Part shown: positions 1 to 8,417 of the stretch, in pieces
How positions within the stretch are numbered: position 1 is the stretch's first letter
Layout: every line of letters begins with the position of its first letter
Assembly: GCF_023008405.1 (NCBI RefSeq)
Contig: NZ_CP095376.1
Span: forward strand, 8,288,501-8,352,500
DNA: 64,000 nt
Reading direction: 5' to 3'
Origin: Amycolatopsis sp. FBCC-B4732
GTDB lineage: Bacteria > Actinomycetota > Actinomycetes > Mycobacteriales > Pseudonocardiaceae
Position numbers and translations under genes: made by a program
The notes under the pieces: generated by a model
What the model saw: only the letters and a program-made list of their open reading frames with translations
Databases searched by the model: none
Told to the model about the DNA's origin: nothing

Positions 1-406
1 AATCCTGCGTGGAGTGCAGGCCGATGCCGTCGTTCGGCCGCATGAGCATGCCGAGGCCGAGGGCGCCGAACGCGGCGATCTCGCCGATCACCAGCGCGAC
101 CAGCGCGACGACGACGGCCTTGGCGATCAGCGCCGGCGAGCGGTGCGGCACCGCCTGGAACGTGGTGCGGATGGTGTTGAAGCGGTATTCGGTGGTCACC
201 GCGAGCGCGGCGAGCACCATGACGACGGCGATGCCGAACTGCGTGCCGCCGAACTGGAGGGCGGACAGCGTCACCGGCGAGTCGGCCGGCGTCGCACCGG
301 AGATGATGGCGGCGAAGCCGATGCCCAGTGCGAGGGCGATGAGGGCGCACCACCACGGCGAGCGGGTGGAGAACAGCTTGATGCGTTCTACCGCGAGCAG
401 GTTCAT
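1..406 (-). CDS. ABC exporter permease subunit (3' end outside window)
   Basis: This is the N-terminal 135 residues of an integral membrane ABC permease; the rest lies beyond base 1. The protein starts MNLLAVERIKLFSTRSPWW, a cytoplasmic lead-in typical of ABC-2 permeases. Hydrophobic segments follow near residues 18-36, 50-70 and 95-120, and a loop contains TTEYRFNTIRTTFQAVP, a motif common in drug or lantibiotic exporter permeases. The ATG at 406 lies 17 bases after the stop of the upstream ATPase gene, so the two form an operon. It would pair with that ATPase to form an exporter; the substrate cannot be told. Confidence 0.85.
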   Translation of the reverse strand, partial: MNLLAVERIKLFSTRSPWWCALIALALGIGFAAIISGATPADSPVTLSALQFGGTQFGIAVVMVLAALAVTTEYRFNTIRTTFQAVPHRSPALIAKAVVVALVALVIGEIAAFGALGLGMLMRPNDGIGLHSTQD

Positions 407-423
407 GATCTTGGTTTCCCCGT

Positions 424-1362
424 TTACTTGGCGGACTCGAGCACGTGCTGCGCCTCGGCGTCGAGCCCGGTGTGGTACTCGACGGAGTCGCCCGTGATCT
501 GCATGAAGGCCTGCTCGAGCGAGCCGGTCTGCGGGCTCAGCTCGTGCAGCACGATGCCGTTGGCGGCGGCGATCTCGCCGATCTTGTCGCTGTCCATCCC
601 GGACACCACGAGCGCGGCGTCGTCCCCGGTGACGCCGGCGCTGGCGCGCTGCAGGGCGGTGCGGAGCTCGGCCAGCTGCGGCGAGCGGACCTTGACCGTG
701 TTCTCCGCCGCGCGGGAGACGAAGTCCTGGGTCGACGACTGCGAAATCAGCTGCCCCCGGCCGATCACCACGAGGTTGCTCGCGGTCAGCGCCATCTCCG
801 AAAGCAGGTGGCTGGACACGAACACGGTGCGGCCTTCCTCGGCCAGCCGGTGCATGAACTTCCGGATCCAGAGGATGCCCTCCGGGTCCAGGCCGTTCAC
901 CGGCTCGTCGAACAGCAGCACCTCGGGGTCGCCCAGCAGGGCGGCCGCGATGCCGAGCCGCTGCGACATCCCGAGCGAGAACCCGCCGGCGCGCTTGCCC
1001 GCGACGCTGGTCAGGCCGACGGTGTCGAGCACCTCGTCGACGCGGGTGCTCGGGATGCGGTTGGACTTCGCCATCCACTGCAAGTGGGCGCGAGCCGAGC
1101 GGTTCGGGTGCACCCACTTCGCGTCGAGCAGCGCGCCGACGGTGCGCAGCGGCTCCTTGAGGTCGTGGTACTTCTTGCCCCCGATGGTGACCTGGCCACC
1201 GGTCGGGTTGTCCAGGCCCAGGATCATGCGCATGGTGGTGGACTTGCCAGCCCCGTTCGGGCCGAGGAAGCCGGTGACCTGACCCGCGGCCACGGAGAAC
1301 GACAGGTTGTTCACCGCCAGTGTCTTTCCGTACCGCTTGGTGAGGCCGGTTGCCTCGATCAT
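424..1362 (-). CDS. ABC transporter ATP-binding protein (exporter type)
   Basis: The 312-residue ATPase would power export through the permease encoded next. Walker A (GPNGAGKST) is at residues 34-42, the signature reads FSLGMSQR and Walker B is VLLFDEP followed by VNGLDPEG. It has the DrrA/CcmA-like layout of a single nucleotide-binding domain (about 1-215) plus an accessory C-terminal tail of about 95 residues. A GAGGAG ribosome binding site precedes the ATG at 1362. The substrate is unknown; resistance or lipid export are family possibilities only. Confidence 0.93.
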   Translation of the reverse strand: MIEATGLTKRYGKTLAVNNLSFSVAAGQVTGFLGPNGAGKSTTMRMILGLDNPTGGQVTIGGKKYHDLKEPLRTVGALLDAKWVHPNRSARAHLQWMAKSNRIPSTRVDEVLDTVGLTSVAGKRAGGFSLGMSQRLGIAAALLGDPEVLLFDEPVNGLDPEGILWIRKFMHRLAEEGRTVFVSSHLLSEMALTASNLVVIGRGQLISQSSTQDFVSRAAENTVKVRSPQLAELRTALQRASAGVTGDDAALVVSGMDSDKIGEIAAANGIVLHELSPQTGSLEQAFMQITGDSVEYHTGLDAEAQHVLESAK

Positions 1363-1532
1363 GACTGCTCCTCTTCCGCCCCTCGCTTACGACGCGTTCA
1401 TCGTCGCGGGTCGGAGGCCGTTCGCGCGTCACCCTGTAGACCGAACCGGCCCCCCTACCTGAGTAGTACCTTGCTGGCTCTTCGGCCGATGCGCGATCCG
1501 TGATGACCCTGAGCCGACCCTGATTCGCGGGT

Positions 1533-1556
1533 ATTAATGAACTGTGGTTCAATAAT
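1533..1556. promoter_or_regulatory. Inverted-repeat operator of the TetR/SDR operon
   Basis: The arms ATTAATGAAC (1533-1542) and GTTCAATAAT (1547-1556) are inverted repeats matching at 9 of 10 positions around a 4-base spacer. The site ends three bases before the GTG start of the TetR gene. This size and place fit an autoregulatory TetR operator; binding is inferred. Confidence 0.7.
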
Positions 1557-1559
1557 GGG

Positions 1560-2147
1560 GTGGCCCGGCCGAGGAGCATCACCGACGAACGGCTGCTGGG
1601 TGCGGCGGAGACCGTGATCGGCCGCTGCGGCCCCGGTTTCACGCTGGCCCAGGTGGCGGCGGAGGCGGGCGTCTCGGTCGGCACGGTCGCGCAGCGGTTC
1701 GGCTCGAAGAGCGGCCTGCTGCAGGCGATGAGCCGGCGGGCCACGCGGCGGGCGGTCGAGCAGATGCGGGAGTGCGCCGAGCGGGCGGACGACCCGGTCG
1801 CCGGCCTGCGCGCCGCGGCGGTGTCGGTCTACGCGGTGCTCGGTGACGCCGAAGAAGCGGCGAACCACCTGGGCCAGCTCGGCGTGGACATCGGCGACCC
1901 GGTGCTGCGGTCGCTGCTGGGCGAGCACTTCACGGCGGTCGAGGACGAACTGCGGCGGCTGGTGCGGGCGGCGGCTCCGTCGCTGCCGCACGCACCGAGC
2001 GTGCCGCGGGCCGCGCGGGCGGTGCTCGGGGTCATCAACGGGGTGTCGATCGACTGGTCGATCCGGCCGCACGGGCGGCTGGCCGACCGGCTGGCCGAGG
2101 ACGTCGACGCGGTGCTGACCGCGTGGCGGGGACGGGAGGACGCATGA
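1560..2147 (+). CDS. TetR/AcrR family transcriptional regulator
   Basis: This 195-residue regulator has an N-terminal helix-turn-helix (about residues 10-55; FTLAQVAAEAGVSVGTVAQRFGSK) and a ligand-binding alpha-helical C-terminal domain. The GTG at 1560 is chosen because the preceding bases form a palindromic operator and no ATG with a ribosome binding site fits; the mRNA may be leaderless or nearly so. The stop overlaps the ATG of the downstream SDR gene (ATGA), so the pair is translationally coupled and probably co-repressed. The inducer is unknown but may be an SDR substrate. Confidence 0.9.
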   Translation: MARPRSITDERLLGAAETVIGRCGPGFTLAQVAAEAGVSVGTVAQRFGSKSGLLQAMSRRATRRAVEQMRECAERADDPVAGLRAAAVSVYAVLGDAEEAANHLGQLGVDIGDPVLRSLLGEHFTAVEDELRRLVRAAAPSLPHAPSVPRAARAVLGVINGVSIDWSIRPHGRLADRLAEDVDAVLTAWRGREDA

Positions 2148-3055
2148 GTTTGCAGGGCAAGGTGGCCGTGGTCACCGGGGCGACCCGGGGCTGCGGGCGG
2201 GCGATCGCGGTGGAACTGGGCCGCGCGGGTGCGACGGTGTACGTCACCGGCCGCACGACGCGCGAAACGACGTCACCGCTGAAGCGCCCGGAAACGATCG
2301 AAGAGACCGGCGAACTGGTCGAAGCGGCGGGCGGCAGGGCGGTGGTCGTCCGCTGCGACTTCACGTCGGTGTCCGATGTGGACGCGTTGAAGGCGCGCAT
2401 CGAGTCCGAAGTGGACGGAATCGACATCCTGGTCGACGACGTCTGGGGTGGCGACATGTACTTCCACTTCGACGCTCCCTTCTGGGAGACGCCGCTGGAA
2501 GACGCGCTGAACCTGACGCACAACGCGCTCGACACGCACCTGATCGCGCTGCACAGGCTGCTGCCGCTGGTGGTCGCCCGCCGCGGCCTGGTGCTGGAGG
2601 TGACCGACGGCGACAACGACGACTACGTCGGCGCGGGCCTCCCCTATTACCTGGCCAAGTGCGGCATCCGCGCGCTCGGCCGCGCCCTCGGCGTGGAGCT
2701 GAAGAAGAACGACTGCGTCGGCCTCGCGGTGACGCCGGGCTTCCTGCGGTCGGAGTCGATGCTCGACCACTTCGAGGTCACCGAAGACAACTGGCGCGAC
2801 GCGGTCGGCAAGCTCGCGCCGGTCGACTTCAAGATCTCCGAGACGCCGTACCTGCTGGCCCGCGGCGTCGCGGCCCTCGCCCAAGACCCCTCCGCGTCCC
2901 GCTTCGCCGGCCAGACCCTGGCTTCGTGGACGCTGATGAAGGAGTACGGCTACACCGACGTCGACGGCGACCGTCCCGACTTCGGCCGTTGGATCACCGA
3001 AGTCCGCAACGCGGGCAAGGACCCGGCAACAACCCCACCAGACACCTTCCGCTAG
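2144..3055 (+). CDS. Short-chain dehydrogenase/reductase (SDR)
   Basis: This 303-residue NAD(P)-dependent oxidoreductase has the Rossmann motif TGATRGCGRAIA near residues 12-23. The active-site region is divergent: LPYYLAKCGIRALGRALG supplies the YxxxK pair, but the usual NNAG is replaced by VDDVWGG. It is longer than classical SDRs of about 250 residues because of a C-terminal extension ending in KDPATTPPDTFR. It overlaps the TetR gene by 4 bases. Reaction and substrate cannot be assigned. Confidence 0.9.
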   Translation: MSLQGKVAVVTGATRGCGRAIAVELGRAGATVYVTGRTTRETTSPLKRPETIEETGELVEAAGGRAVVVRCDFTSVSDVDALKARIESEVDGIDILVDDVWGGDMYFHFDAPFWETPLEDALNLTHNALDTHLIALHRLLPLVVARRGLVLEVTDGDNDDYVGAGLPYYLAKCGIRALGRALGVELKKNDCVGLAVTPGFLRSESMLDHFEVTEDNWRDAVGKLAPVDFKISETPYLLARGVAALAQDPSASRFAGQTLASWTLMKEYGYTDVDGDRPDFGRWITEVRNAGKDPATTPPDTFR

Positions 3056-3065
3056 CCGCGACTCG

Positions 3066-3129
3066 TCACTTTCCCTATGAAAGTTCCGCTACCGGCTGTC
3101 GGTGGGCGTCACTTTCATAGGGAAAGTGA
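3066..3129. repeat. REP-like palindromic repeat, two inverted copies
   Basis: The unit ACTTTCCCTATGAAAGT occurs at 3068-3084 and its exact reverse complement at 3111-3127, extended to 19 matching bases with 26 bases between. Each unit is also nearly self-complementary (ACTTTC with GAAAGT). The element sits after the SDR stop and could terminate transcription. The same unit recurs at 4101-4119 and 47488-47547. Confidence 0.9.
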
Positions 3130-3223
3130 GAAGTTGTGGATGAATTTCGGGGGATGTGGACAAGTGGGACGTAGTTGATCTTCGACGGGGCTGGTTGTCA
3201 GAGGTCTGTCCCAGGCTTGCCGA

Positions 3224-4114
3224 GTGTTCCGTTCTCGCAGTAGTGACCTCGTCGACTTCGCCGAGCCCTTCGTCGGGAGCCAGGCCGTCGCCGAAGACGT
3301 CCTGACGCCACACGCTCTGCGGTCTCCCCTGTTCACCCGGTTGTTCCGGAACGTATACGTCGCCTCTACGGCTGAAGTGACGCACTCGATGCGATGCCGG
3401 GCCGCTGCTCTGCTCGCGCCGGTCGACGCGGTGCTCTCCGGGTGTTCGGCCGCGGCAGTCAGAGGCCTCGAACTGGTCGGCTCGCGGGACCTGGTCGAGT
3501 TCATCGTGCCGGAGCAACTGGTGTTCGATCGGCAGGCGGGTCTGCACATCCGGCGAACCAGCCGGGCAAAGATCGATAGTGAGCCGTGGGATGGCATTCG
3601 GCTCGCCACGCCCCTTCGTCTCGTTTTGGACACCCTCACGAACACCAAGCTCCATCGATCGCTTCCCCGGGTCGTCGGTTACCTCGATGCCTTCCTCCAC
3701 AGCGGGTTGGTGGACCTGGTCGAGCTGTGCGACTACCTCCAGCCACGCCGCGACAACGGCATGGTGCGAGCCAGGAAGGCGGTTGCGCTGGCAGATGCAC
3801 GTTCGGAGAGCATTCCCGAGTCCGAGCTGCGGGTGTGGCTCACCATCGCCGGGCTCAAACCCGAGGTGCAAGTCGAAGTCGTAGCCGGAGCGGGGGACTT
3901 CCTCGGGCGCCTCGATCTGGCGTTCCCCGCGCAGAAGCTGGCGGTCGAATACGACGGCGAATGGCATCTCGGTGGAATCCAGCCGCGCCTCGATGCGCAG
4001 CGCCGGGCCGCGATCGAGTCCGAGGGATGGCGCTTCGTGGTTGTCACCAAGACCGACTTGTACGGTGAGCCGAAGCGTGTGGTCGAGACCGTGAAAGCGG
4101 CACTTTCCCTATGA
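3224..4114 (+). CDS. AbiEi-like / DUF559 endonuclease-fold protein
   Basis: This 296-residue protein has an N-terminal region like the AbiEi antitoxin family (about 1-90; LTPHALRSPLFTRLFRNVYV) and a C-terminal Vsr/DUF559-like restriction-endonuclease fold (about 215-290). The core reads FLGRLDLAFP then LAVEYDGEWHL and ends WRFVVVTKTDLY. Such genes are common orphans in actinobacteria and their activity is generally unknown. The GTG at 3224 is the first good start; upstream lies the palindromic repeat. The stop TGA (4112-4114) lies inside another copy of that repeat, so the last residues AALSL are encoded by it. Confidence 0.8.
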   Translation: MFRSRSSDLVDFAEPFVGSQAVAEDVLTPHALRSPLFTRLFRNVYVASTAEVTHSMRCRAAALLAPVDAVLSGCSAAAVRGLELVGSRDLVEFIVPEQLVFDRQAGLHIRRTSRAKIDSEPWDGIRLATPLRLVLDTLTNTKLHRSLPRVVGYLDAFLHSGLVDLVELCDYLQPRRDNGMVRARKAVALADARSESIPESELRVWLTIAGLKPEVQVEVVAGAGDFLGRLDLAFPAQKLAVEYDGEWHLGGIQPRLDAQRRAAIESEGWRFVVVTKTDLYGEPKRVVETVKAALSL

Positions 4115-4119
4115 AAGTG
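4101..4119. repeat. REP-like palindromic repeat overlapping a gene end
   Basis: CACTTTCCCTATGAAAGTG contains the exact 17-base unit seen at 3068-3084. It encodes the last codons and the stop of the DUF559-type gene and lies 10 bases before the stop of the convergent response regulator gene, where its stem could act as a bidirectional terminator. Confidence 0.85.
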
Positions 4120-4128
4120 CGGCTTGAG

Positions 4129-4785
4129 TCAGGCGAGGCCGGGGCGGGCGAGACCGGTTTCGTAGGCCAGCACCACCGCCTGCACCCGGTCTCGCAGCTC
4201 CAGCTTCGCCAGGATCCGCCCGACGTGCGTCTTCACCGTCGCCTCGGAGAGGAACAGCGCTTCGGCGATCTCCAGGTTCGACATGCCCTTGGCGATCAGC
4301 ACGAGCACCTCGCGCTCGCGGTCGGTCAGCACGTCCAGCTCCGCGGTGTCGCGCATCGGCGGGCCGCCGGAGCCGACGAAGCGGTCGAGCAGGCGCCGGG
4401 TCACCGACGGCGAGACCACCGCGTCGCCCGAAGCGACCGCCCGCAGTGCCGACACCAGGTGGTCGGGCTGGGTGTCCTTCAACAGGAACCCGCTCGCCCC
4501 GCCCTGCAGCGCCGCGTAGACGTACTCGTCGAGGTCGAACGTCGTCATCACCAGCACCCGCGCGGTGCCGTCGGCGACGATCCGCTTGGTCGCCTCGACG
4601 CCGTCGAGCACCGGCATCCGGACGTCCATCAGCACGACGTCGGGGCGCAGTTCCTCGGCCATCTCGATCGCCTGTGCGCCGTCGCCGGCCTCGCCGACGA
4701 CGTCGATGTCGGCCTGCGCGCCGAGCACCATCCGGAAGCCGACGCGCATCAGTTCCTGGTCGTCGACGACCACCACACGGATCAC
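4129..4785 (-). CDS. NarL/FixJ-type response regulator
   Basis: This 218-residue DNA-binding response regulator has a receiver domain (about 1-120) with acidic pocket D8/D9, phosphoacceptor D54 in LMDVRMP and the conserved lysine in FLLKD. A LuxR-type helix-turn-helix follows (about 150-212; LTDREREVLVLIAKGMSNLEIA). The start overlaps the stop of the histidine kinase gene by 4 bases, so the two form a two-component system. It is expected to dimerise on phosphorylation and regulate promoters. Target genes cannot be told from the sequence. Confidence 0.95.
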   Translation of the reverse strand: MIRVVVVDDQELMRVGFRMVLGAQADIDVVGEAGDGAQAIEMAEELRPDVVLMDVRMPVLDGVEATKRIVADGTARVLVMTTFDLDEYVYAALQGGASGFLLKDTQPDHLVSALRAVASGDAVVSPSVTRRLLDRFVGSGGPPMRDTAELDVLTDREREVLVLIAKGMSNLEIAEALFLSEATVKTHVGRILAKLELRDRVQAVVLAYETGLARPGLA

Positions 4786-5975
4786 TTGTCCAACCTAACC
4801 GGCAGGGCCGCGCGGACCTGCCACCCACCGCCCGGAGCCGGGCCCACTTCCAACGTGCCGCCGTAGACGTGCGCGCGCTCGCGCATGCCGATCAAACCGT
4901 TGCCGCCCGGGAGCCGCTGGTCGCCGCGCGTCGCGCCGGCGAGCTGCGGGACGCGGCCCGCGCCGTCGTCGGATACCAGCACCTCGACCAGGTCGCCGGT
5001 CCGGTGCACCCGCACCGACGCCGTCGCGCCGCGGCCGGCGTGCTTGAGCGTGTTGGTCAGCGACTCCTGGACGATCCGGTAGATCCCCAGCGAGACGCCG
5101 GCCGGCAGGTCGCCGAGCTCGTTGGTCTCCAGCTCCACCGGCACGCCGGCGGTCCGCATCCGCTCGGCCAGCTCGGCGAGGGCGTGCGCGTCCGGCTGCG
5201 GGACGCGCGGCTCGCCGTCCGCGTCGTCGCTGCGCAGCACGTCCAGCAGGCGCCGCAGCTCCCCGAGCGCGCCGCGGCCGGTCTCGGAAATCGTTTGCAG
5301 GGCCCGCTGGGCGAGCTCGGGGTTGCTCCGCAGCGCGTACGAAGCGCCGTCGGCCTGCACCACCATGACGCTCACCGCGTGCGCGACGACGTCGTGCAGC
5401 TCGCGGGCGATCCGCCCGCGCTCCTCCGCCACCGCGATCCGGGTGGCCTGGTCCCGTTCGGTCTCGAGCAGGTGCAACCTGGCCTCCACTTCCACGTCGT
5501 AGGCGCGCCGGGCCCCGACGAACTCGCCGAGCGTCCAGCACAGGGCGATGCCGAACGCGAGGAACAGCACCGAGATGAACAGCTCGTCCGTCTGCTCCAG
5601 CGCCAGCTGCAGGGCCGAGGAGACGATCACCGCGCCGACGAACACCAGCCCCTGCCGCCGCCCCGCGTAGACGACGACCGAGTAGATGCTCATCGCGAGG
5701 CCGGCGACGCTGGCGACGCCGAGCTGCAGCGTCGCGTGCACGACGCTGATCACCAGCACGACGTACGCCGACCACAGCGGCGACTTCCGCCGGAACACCA
5801 GCGGCACCACCATCGCGATGTTCACCGGCACGGCGATGTACCACGGCGGCAGCTCCGCGAGTTCGGCCAGGCCGTCGGCGACGAACAGCAGCATGTCGAT
5901 CAGGCCGAGCAGGACGGCCAGCACCGTGTCGCCCGCCATGGGGTGGGCACGCATCCAGAGGCTCAGCCGTCGCAC
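4782..5975 (-). CDS. Sensor histidine kinase (NarL/DesK class)
   Basis: This 397-residue kinase has several membrane segments in residues 15-155, a short coiled linker, a HisKA_3 dimerisation domain with phosphoacceptor H194 (RELHDVVAHAVS) and a C-terminal ATPase domain with an N-box-like region (VQESLTNTLKHA) and the G-motif GNGLIGMRERA. There is no large extracellular sensor, so it may sense the membrane or act through a partner. The GTG at 5975 is preceded by a TAGTGT -10 element six bases upstream, consistent with a leaderless mRNA. It overlaps its response regulator gene. Confidence 0.95.
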   Translation of the reverse strand: MRRLSLWMRAHPMAGDTVLAVLLGLIDMLLFVADGLAELAELPPWYIAVPVNIAMVVPLVFRRKSPLWSAYVVLVISVVHATLQLGVASVAGLAMSIYSVVVYAGRRQGLVFVGAVIVSSALQLALEQTDELFISVLFLAFGIALCWTLGEFVGARRAYDVEVEARLHLLETERDQATRIAVAEERGRIARELHDVVAHAVSVMVVQADGASYALRSNPELAQRALQTISETGRGALGELRRLLDVLRSDDADGEPRVPQPDAHALAELAERMRTAGVPVELETNELGDLPAGVSLGIYRIVQESLTNTLKHAGRGATASVRVHRTGDLVEVLVSDDGAGRVPQLAGATRGDQRLPGGNGLIGMRERAHVYGGTLEVGPAPGGGWQVRAALPVRLDK

Positions 5976-5981
5976 CAGACA

Positions 5982-5987
5982 ACACTA
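5982..5987 (-). promoter_or_regulatory. -10 element TAGTGT, leaderless type
   Basis: The TANNNT hexamer ends six bases before the GTG of the histidine kinase gene, so transcription would begin at or next to the start codon. Confidence 0.5.
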
Positions 5988-6103
5988 GGTCCCGCGGCCG
6001 GGAACGCGCGTCGGTCGGCGGTACCACCTTGGGTGCGACCTCCGGATGAGGGACATGGCACGATTCACGGGGTTGTCGCCTACGACGGGAAGGGCTGGGG
6101 GCC

Positions 6104-7663
6104 GTGACGTCACCGGAGCAGGGCCGGCTCGCGGGTCCGCTGTCGATGTCGGTGGCCAACCTGTGCCACCGCCTGCAGTCGCAGGTCTCCGCGCGGACCG
6201 CCGCCGGGTTCGCCGAGGTGCTGCGCCGGCTCGGCGCGCCGCTGCAGGTGGCCGTGGCCGGGCGGATCAAGTCGGGCAAGTCGACGCTGGTCAACGCGCT
6301 GATCGGGCGCCGGGTCGCGCCGACCGACATCGGCGAGTGCACGCGGCTGGTGACCCGCTTCCAGTACGGCACGGTGGACCGCGTCGAAATCGTCTTCACC
6401 GACGGCCGCAAGCAGGTGCTCCCCTTCGCCGCCGACGGGATGATCCCCGCCGAGCTCGGCGTCGACATCGACAAGGTGTCGCACATCGAGGCGTACCTGA
6501 CCAACGCCGTCCTGCAGGGCATGACGGTGATCGACACCCCGGGCCTCGGCTCGCTCGACGCCGCGTCGGTGTCCCGCACCGAGCAGCTCCTGGGCGCCGC
6601 GAAGCACCGCCAGGACGACGGCGACGAAGAGGGCTCGGACGAGCTCGACGACACCTCCCGCAACGCCGTCGCCGGTGCCGAAGCCGTGCTGTACGTCGTC
6701 ACCCAGGGCGTCCGCGCGGACGACCAGCAGGCGCTCGCCGCGTTCACCGCGGCCACGGCGAGCCGGGAAGCGGGCCCGGTCAACGCGATCGCCGTGCTCA
6801 ACAAGGCCGACACCATCACGCCCGAGTCGGTCGAAGGCTCCGGCGGCGACGTCTGGAAGGCCGCGACGCTGCTGGCCGAGAAGCAGGCGTCGACGCTGAA
6901 GCCGCGCGTCGCCGACGTGCTGCCGGTGATCGGGCTGATCGCCGAGTCGGCCGAGTCCGGCGGCTTCACCTCCGCCGACGCCGAGGCGCTGCGGCAGCTC
7001 GCCGAGCTCGACGACGACATCCTGCAGACCATGCTGATCTCGGCCGACATCTTCACCAGCTGGGACTGCGACGTCCCGTCGGGCACGCGGCTGCGGCTGC
7101 TGGAGAAGCTCGACCTGTTCGGCGTCTCCCACGCCGTCGAGGCCATTCGCAAGGAGCCGGAGCTGACGGCGGGCGCGCTGCGGCGGTCGCTGCTCGACGC
7201 GTCCGGCCTGGAAGCGGTGCGGCACCGGTTGTCGATCGTGTTCGCCGCCCGCGCCGACGGCATCAAGGCCGCCGCCGCCCTCGCGTCGGTCACCGCGCTC
7301 GCGCACGCCTCAGCCGATCCGGCCGAACGCCAGCGCGTCCACGACGCCATCGAGGTGCTGCTCGCCAAGCCCGAAGCCCACCAGCTGCGGCTGCTCGAAG
7401 CGCTGACGCTGGTCGCGTCCGGCGCGGTGGACATGCCGGAGGACCTGTCCGAAGAGGTGCTCCGGGTGGGCAGCAACGCCGACATCGGCGCCCAGCTCGG
7501 CAAGCCCGGCGCCCCACGCCCGGAGCTGGCCGCGCACGCCCTCGAACGCGCGGGCTGGTGGCGGTCCTTCGCCTCCTTCGGCGCGACGCCGGCGCAGAGC
7601 CGCGTCGCCCACGTCGTGCACCGCGCGTACTTCTTGATGTGGCAGCAGGTGCGCGAAGCCTGA
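6104..7663 (+). CDS. Dynamin-like GTPase (first of two)
   Basis: This 519-residue large GTPase of the bacterial dynamin family carries G1 GRIKSGKST (residues 53-61), a G2-type threonine in GECTRLVTRF, G3 DTPG (144-147) and G4 NKAD (233-236). An acidic insert (DDGDEEGSDELDD) follows G3. The remainder is helical and shorter than in canonical dynamins. Mycobacterial IniA/IniC and Streptomyces DynA/DynB, involved in envelope stress and membrane remodelling, are the nearest known analogues; a role at the membrane is inferred. A GGGAAGGG sequence precedes the GTG start. A second dynamin gene lies at 9913. Confidence 0.88.
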   Translation: MTSPEQGRLAGPLSMSVANLCHRLQSQVSARTAAGFAEVLRRLGAPLQVAVAGRIKSGKSTLVNALIGRRVAPTDIGECTRLVTRFQYGTVDRVEIVFTDGRKQVLPFAADGMIPAELGVDIDKVSHIEAYLTNAVLQGMTVIDTPGLGSLDAASVSRTEQLLGAAKHRQDDGDEEGSDELDDTSRNAVAGAEAVLYVVTQGVRADDQQALAAFTAATASREAGPVNAIAVLNKADTITPESVEGSGGDVWKAATLLAEKQASTLKPRVADVLPVIGLIAESAESGGFTSADAEALRQLAELDDDILQTMLISADIFTSWDCDVPSGTRLRLLEKLDLFGVSHAVEAIRKEPELTAGALRRSLLDASGLEAVRHRLSIVFAARADGIKAAAALASVTALAHASADPAERQRVHDAIEVLLAKPEAHQLRLLEALTLVASGAVDMPEDLSEEVLRVGSNADIGAQLGKPGAPRPELAAHALERAGWWRSFASFGATPAQSRVAHVVHRAYFLMWQQVREA

Positions 7664-7710
7664 GTTTGTTTCTGGTTGCCGACTTTCCCTGGTCACCCCC
7701 CTTTCCCGCG

Positions 7711-7716
7711 TACTCT
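7711..7716 (+). promoter_or_regulatory. -10 element TACTCT, leaderless type
   Basis: The hexamer is followed by seven bases and then the GTG at 7724. This spacing sets the start of the gene and suggests leaderless translation. Confidence 0.55.
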
Positions 7717-7723
7717 GGGAAAC

Positions 7724-8371
7724 GTGCGACTGGAAAACACGACATCCTGGCGAGCCGGGTGGAGCAGCGAGACGGACGTCGACGTCGCGCTGTACATCCG
7801 TGACGCCCTGGCCCTGTCCGTTTCCGAAGGTCAGGTGCTGCCGCCGGTGGAGCCGCGCGTTCCGGTCCACGTCCCGCCGGGGATCGACCGGGCGGCGGTC
7901 CAGGAGCAGTGGGCCGCCTGGTGGACCGATCTGCTGGCGTCCCTGCGCAGCCGTGAGGACCCGGACCCGCGCAGCCCGCGCACCCGGTACGGCAGGCCCG
8001 CGCTCGAACCGGGCACGGCCCTGCGGCAGGCCGTCGACTTCTTCGGCCCCGCCGCGGCCCGCCACTTCGCCAACGCCCGCGGGCCCGCCCTGCGCGGGGC
8101 GAACGAGCCGTCGGGCGGCACGCCGTGGGCGCCCGGGTTCTACCGGCGCCAGATCGTGGCCGGCGAGCGGCTCGGCCAGCTGGTGCGGGAGGCCGAGGTC
8201 AAGCAGGGCCGGCGCGCGTACCCGTTCCGGCTGAACGTCATCGAGATCTCCGTCGCCGGGTCGATCTGGCTGCGCACGGCCGACGACCAGCTGCTGGTCT
8301 CGTCCCGCCTGGCCGAGGACGGCCCGGGCCTGGAGGCCGTGCTCCGCGACGTGATCGCCCAGCTGGTTTGA
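7724..8371 (+). CDS. Hypothetical protein
   Basis: The encoded protein of 215 residues is not one I recognise. It starts MRLENTTSWRAGWSSETDVDVA, has a proline-rich stretch (LPPVEPRVPVHVPPGID), a tryptophan-rich segment QWAAWWTDLL, and a C-terminal alpha/beta part ending VLRDVIAQLV. No signal peptide or membrane segment is seen, so it is probably cytoplasmic. The GTG at 7724 is favoured over an upstream TTG because a TACTCT -10 element lies seven bases before it. It sits between the first dynamin gene and a YqeB-type gene; a functional link is possible but unproven. Confidence 0.75.
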   Translation: MRLENTTSWRAGWSSETDVDVALYIRDALALSVSEGQVLPPVEPRVPVHVPPGIDRAAVQEQWAAWWTDLLASLRSREDPDPRSPRTRYGRPALEPGTALRQAVDFFGPAAARHFANARGPALRGANEPSGGTPWAPGFYRRQIVAGERLGQLVREAEVKQGRRAYPFRLNVIEISVAGSIWLRTADDQLLVSSRLAEDGPGLEAVLRDVIAQLV

Positions 8372-8404
8372 GGCCCCGGCTTTCATAAACCGAGCACACG
8401 GTCT

Positions 8405-8410
8405 GATAAT
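8405..8410 (+). promoter_or_regulatory. -10 element GATAAT, leaderless type
   Basis: The hexamer closely matches the sigma-70-type -10 consensus and is followed by seven bases and the ATG at 8418. It argues for that ATG over the one at 8409, which overlaps the hexamer. Confidence 0.55.
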
Positions 8411-8417
8411 GGACGGC

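Noticed and set aside
3089..3967. A 292-codon minus-strand frame opposite the DUF559-type gene
   Set aside because: The plus-strand frame has recognisable AbiEi-like and endonuclease-fold motifs. The minus frame has none and reads through the repeat.
4795..7503. A 902-codon open frame on the minus strand
   Set aside because: It runs across the histidine kinase gene in another frame and opposite to the dynamin gene. Its serine/arginine-rich composition is the usual high-GC shadow.
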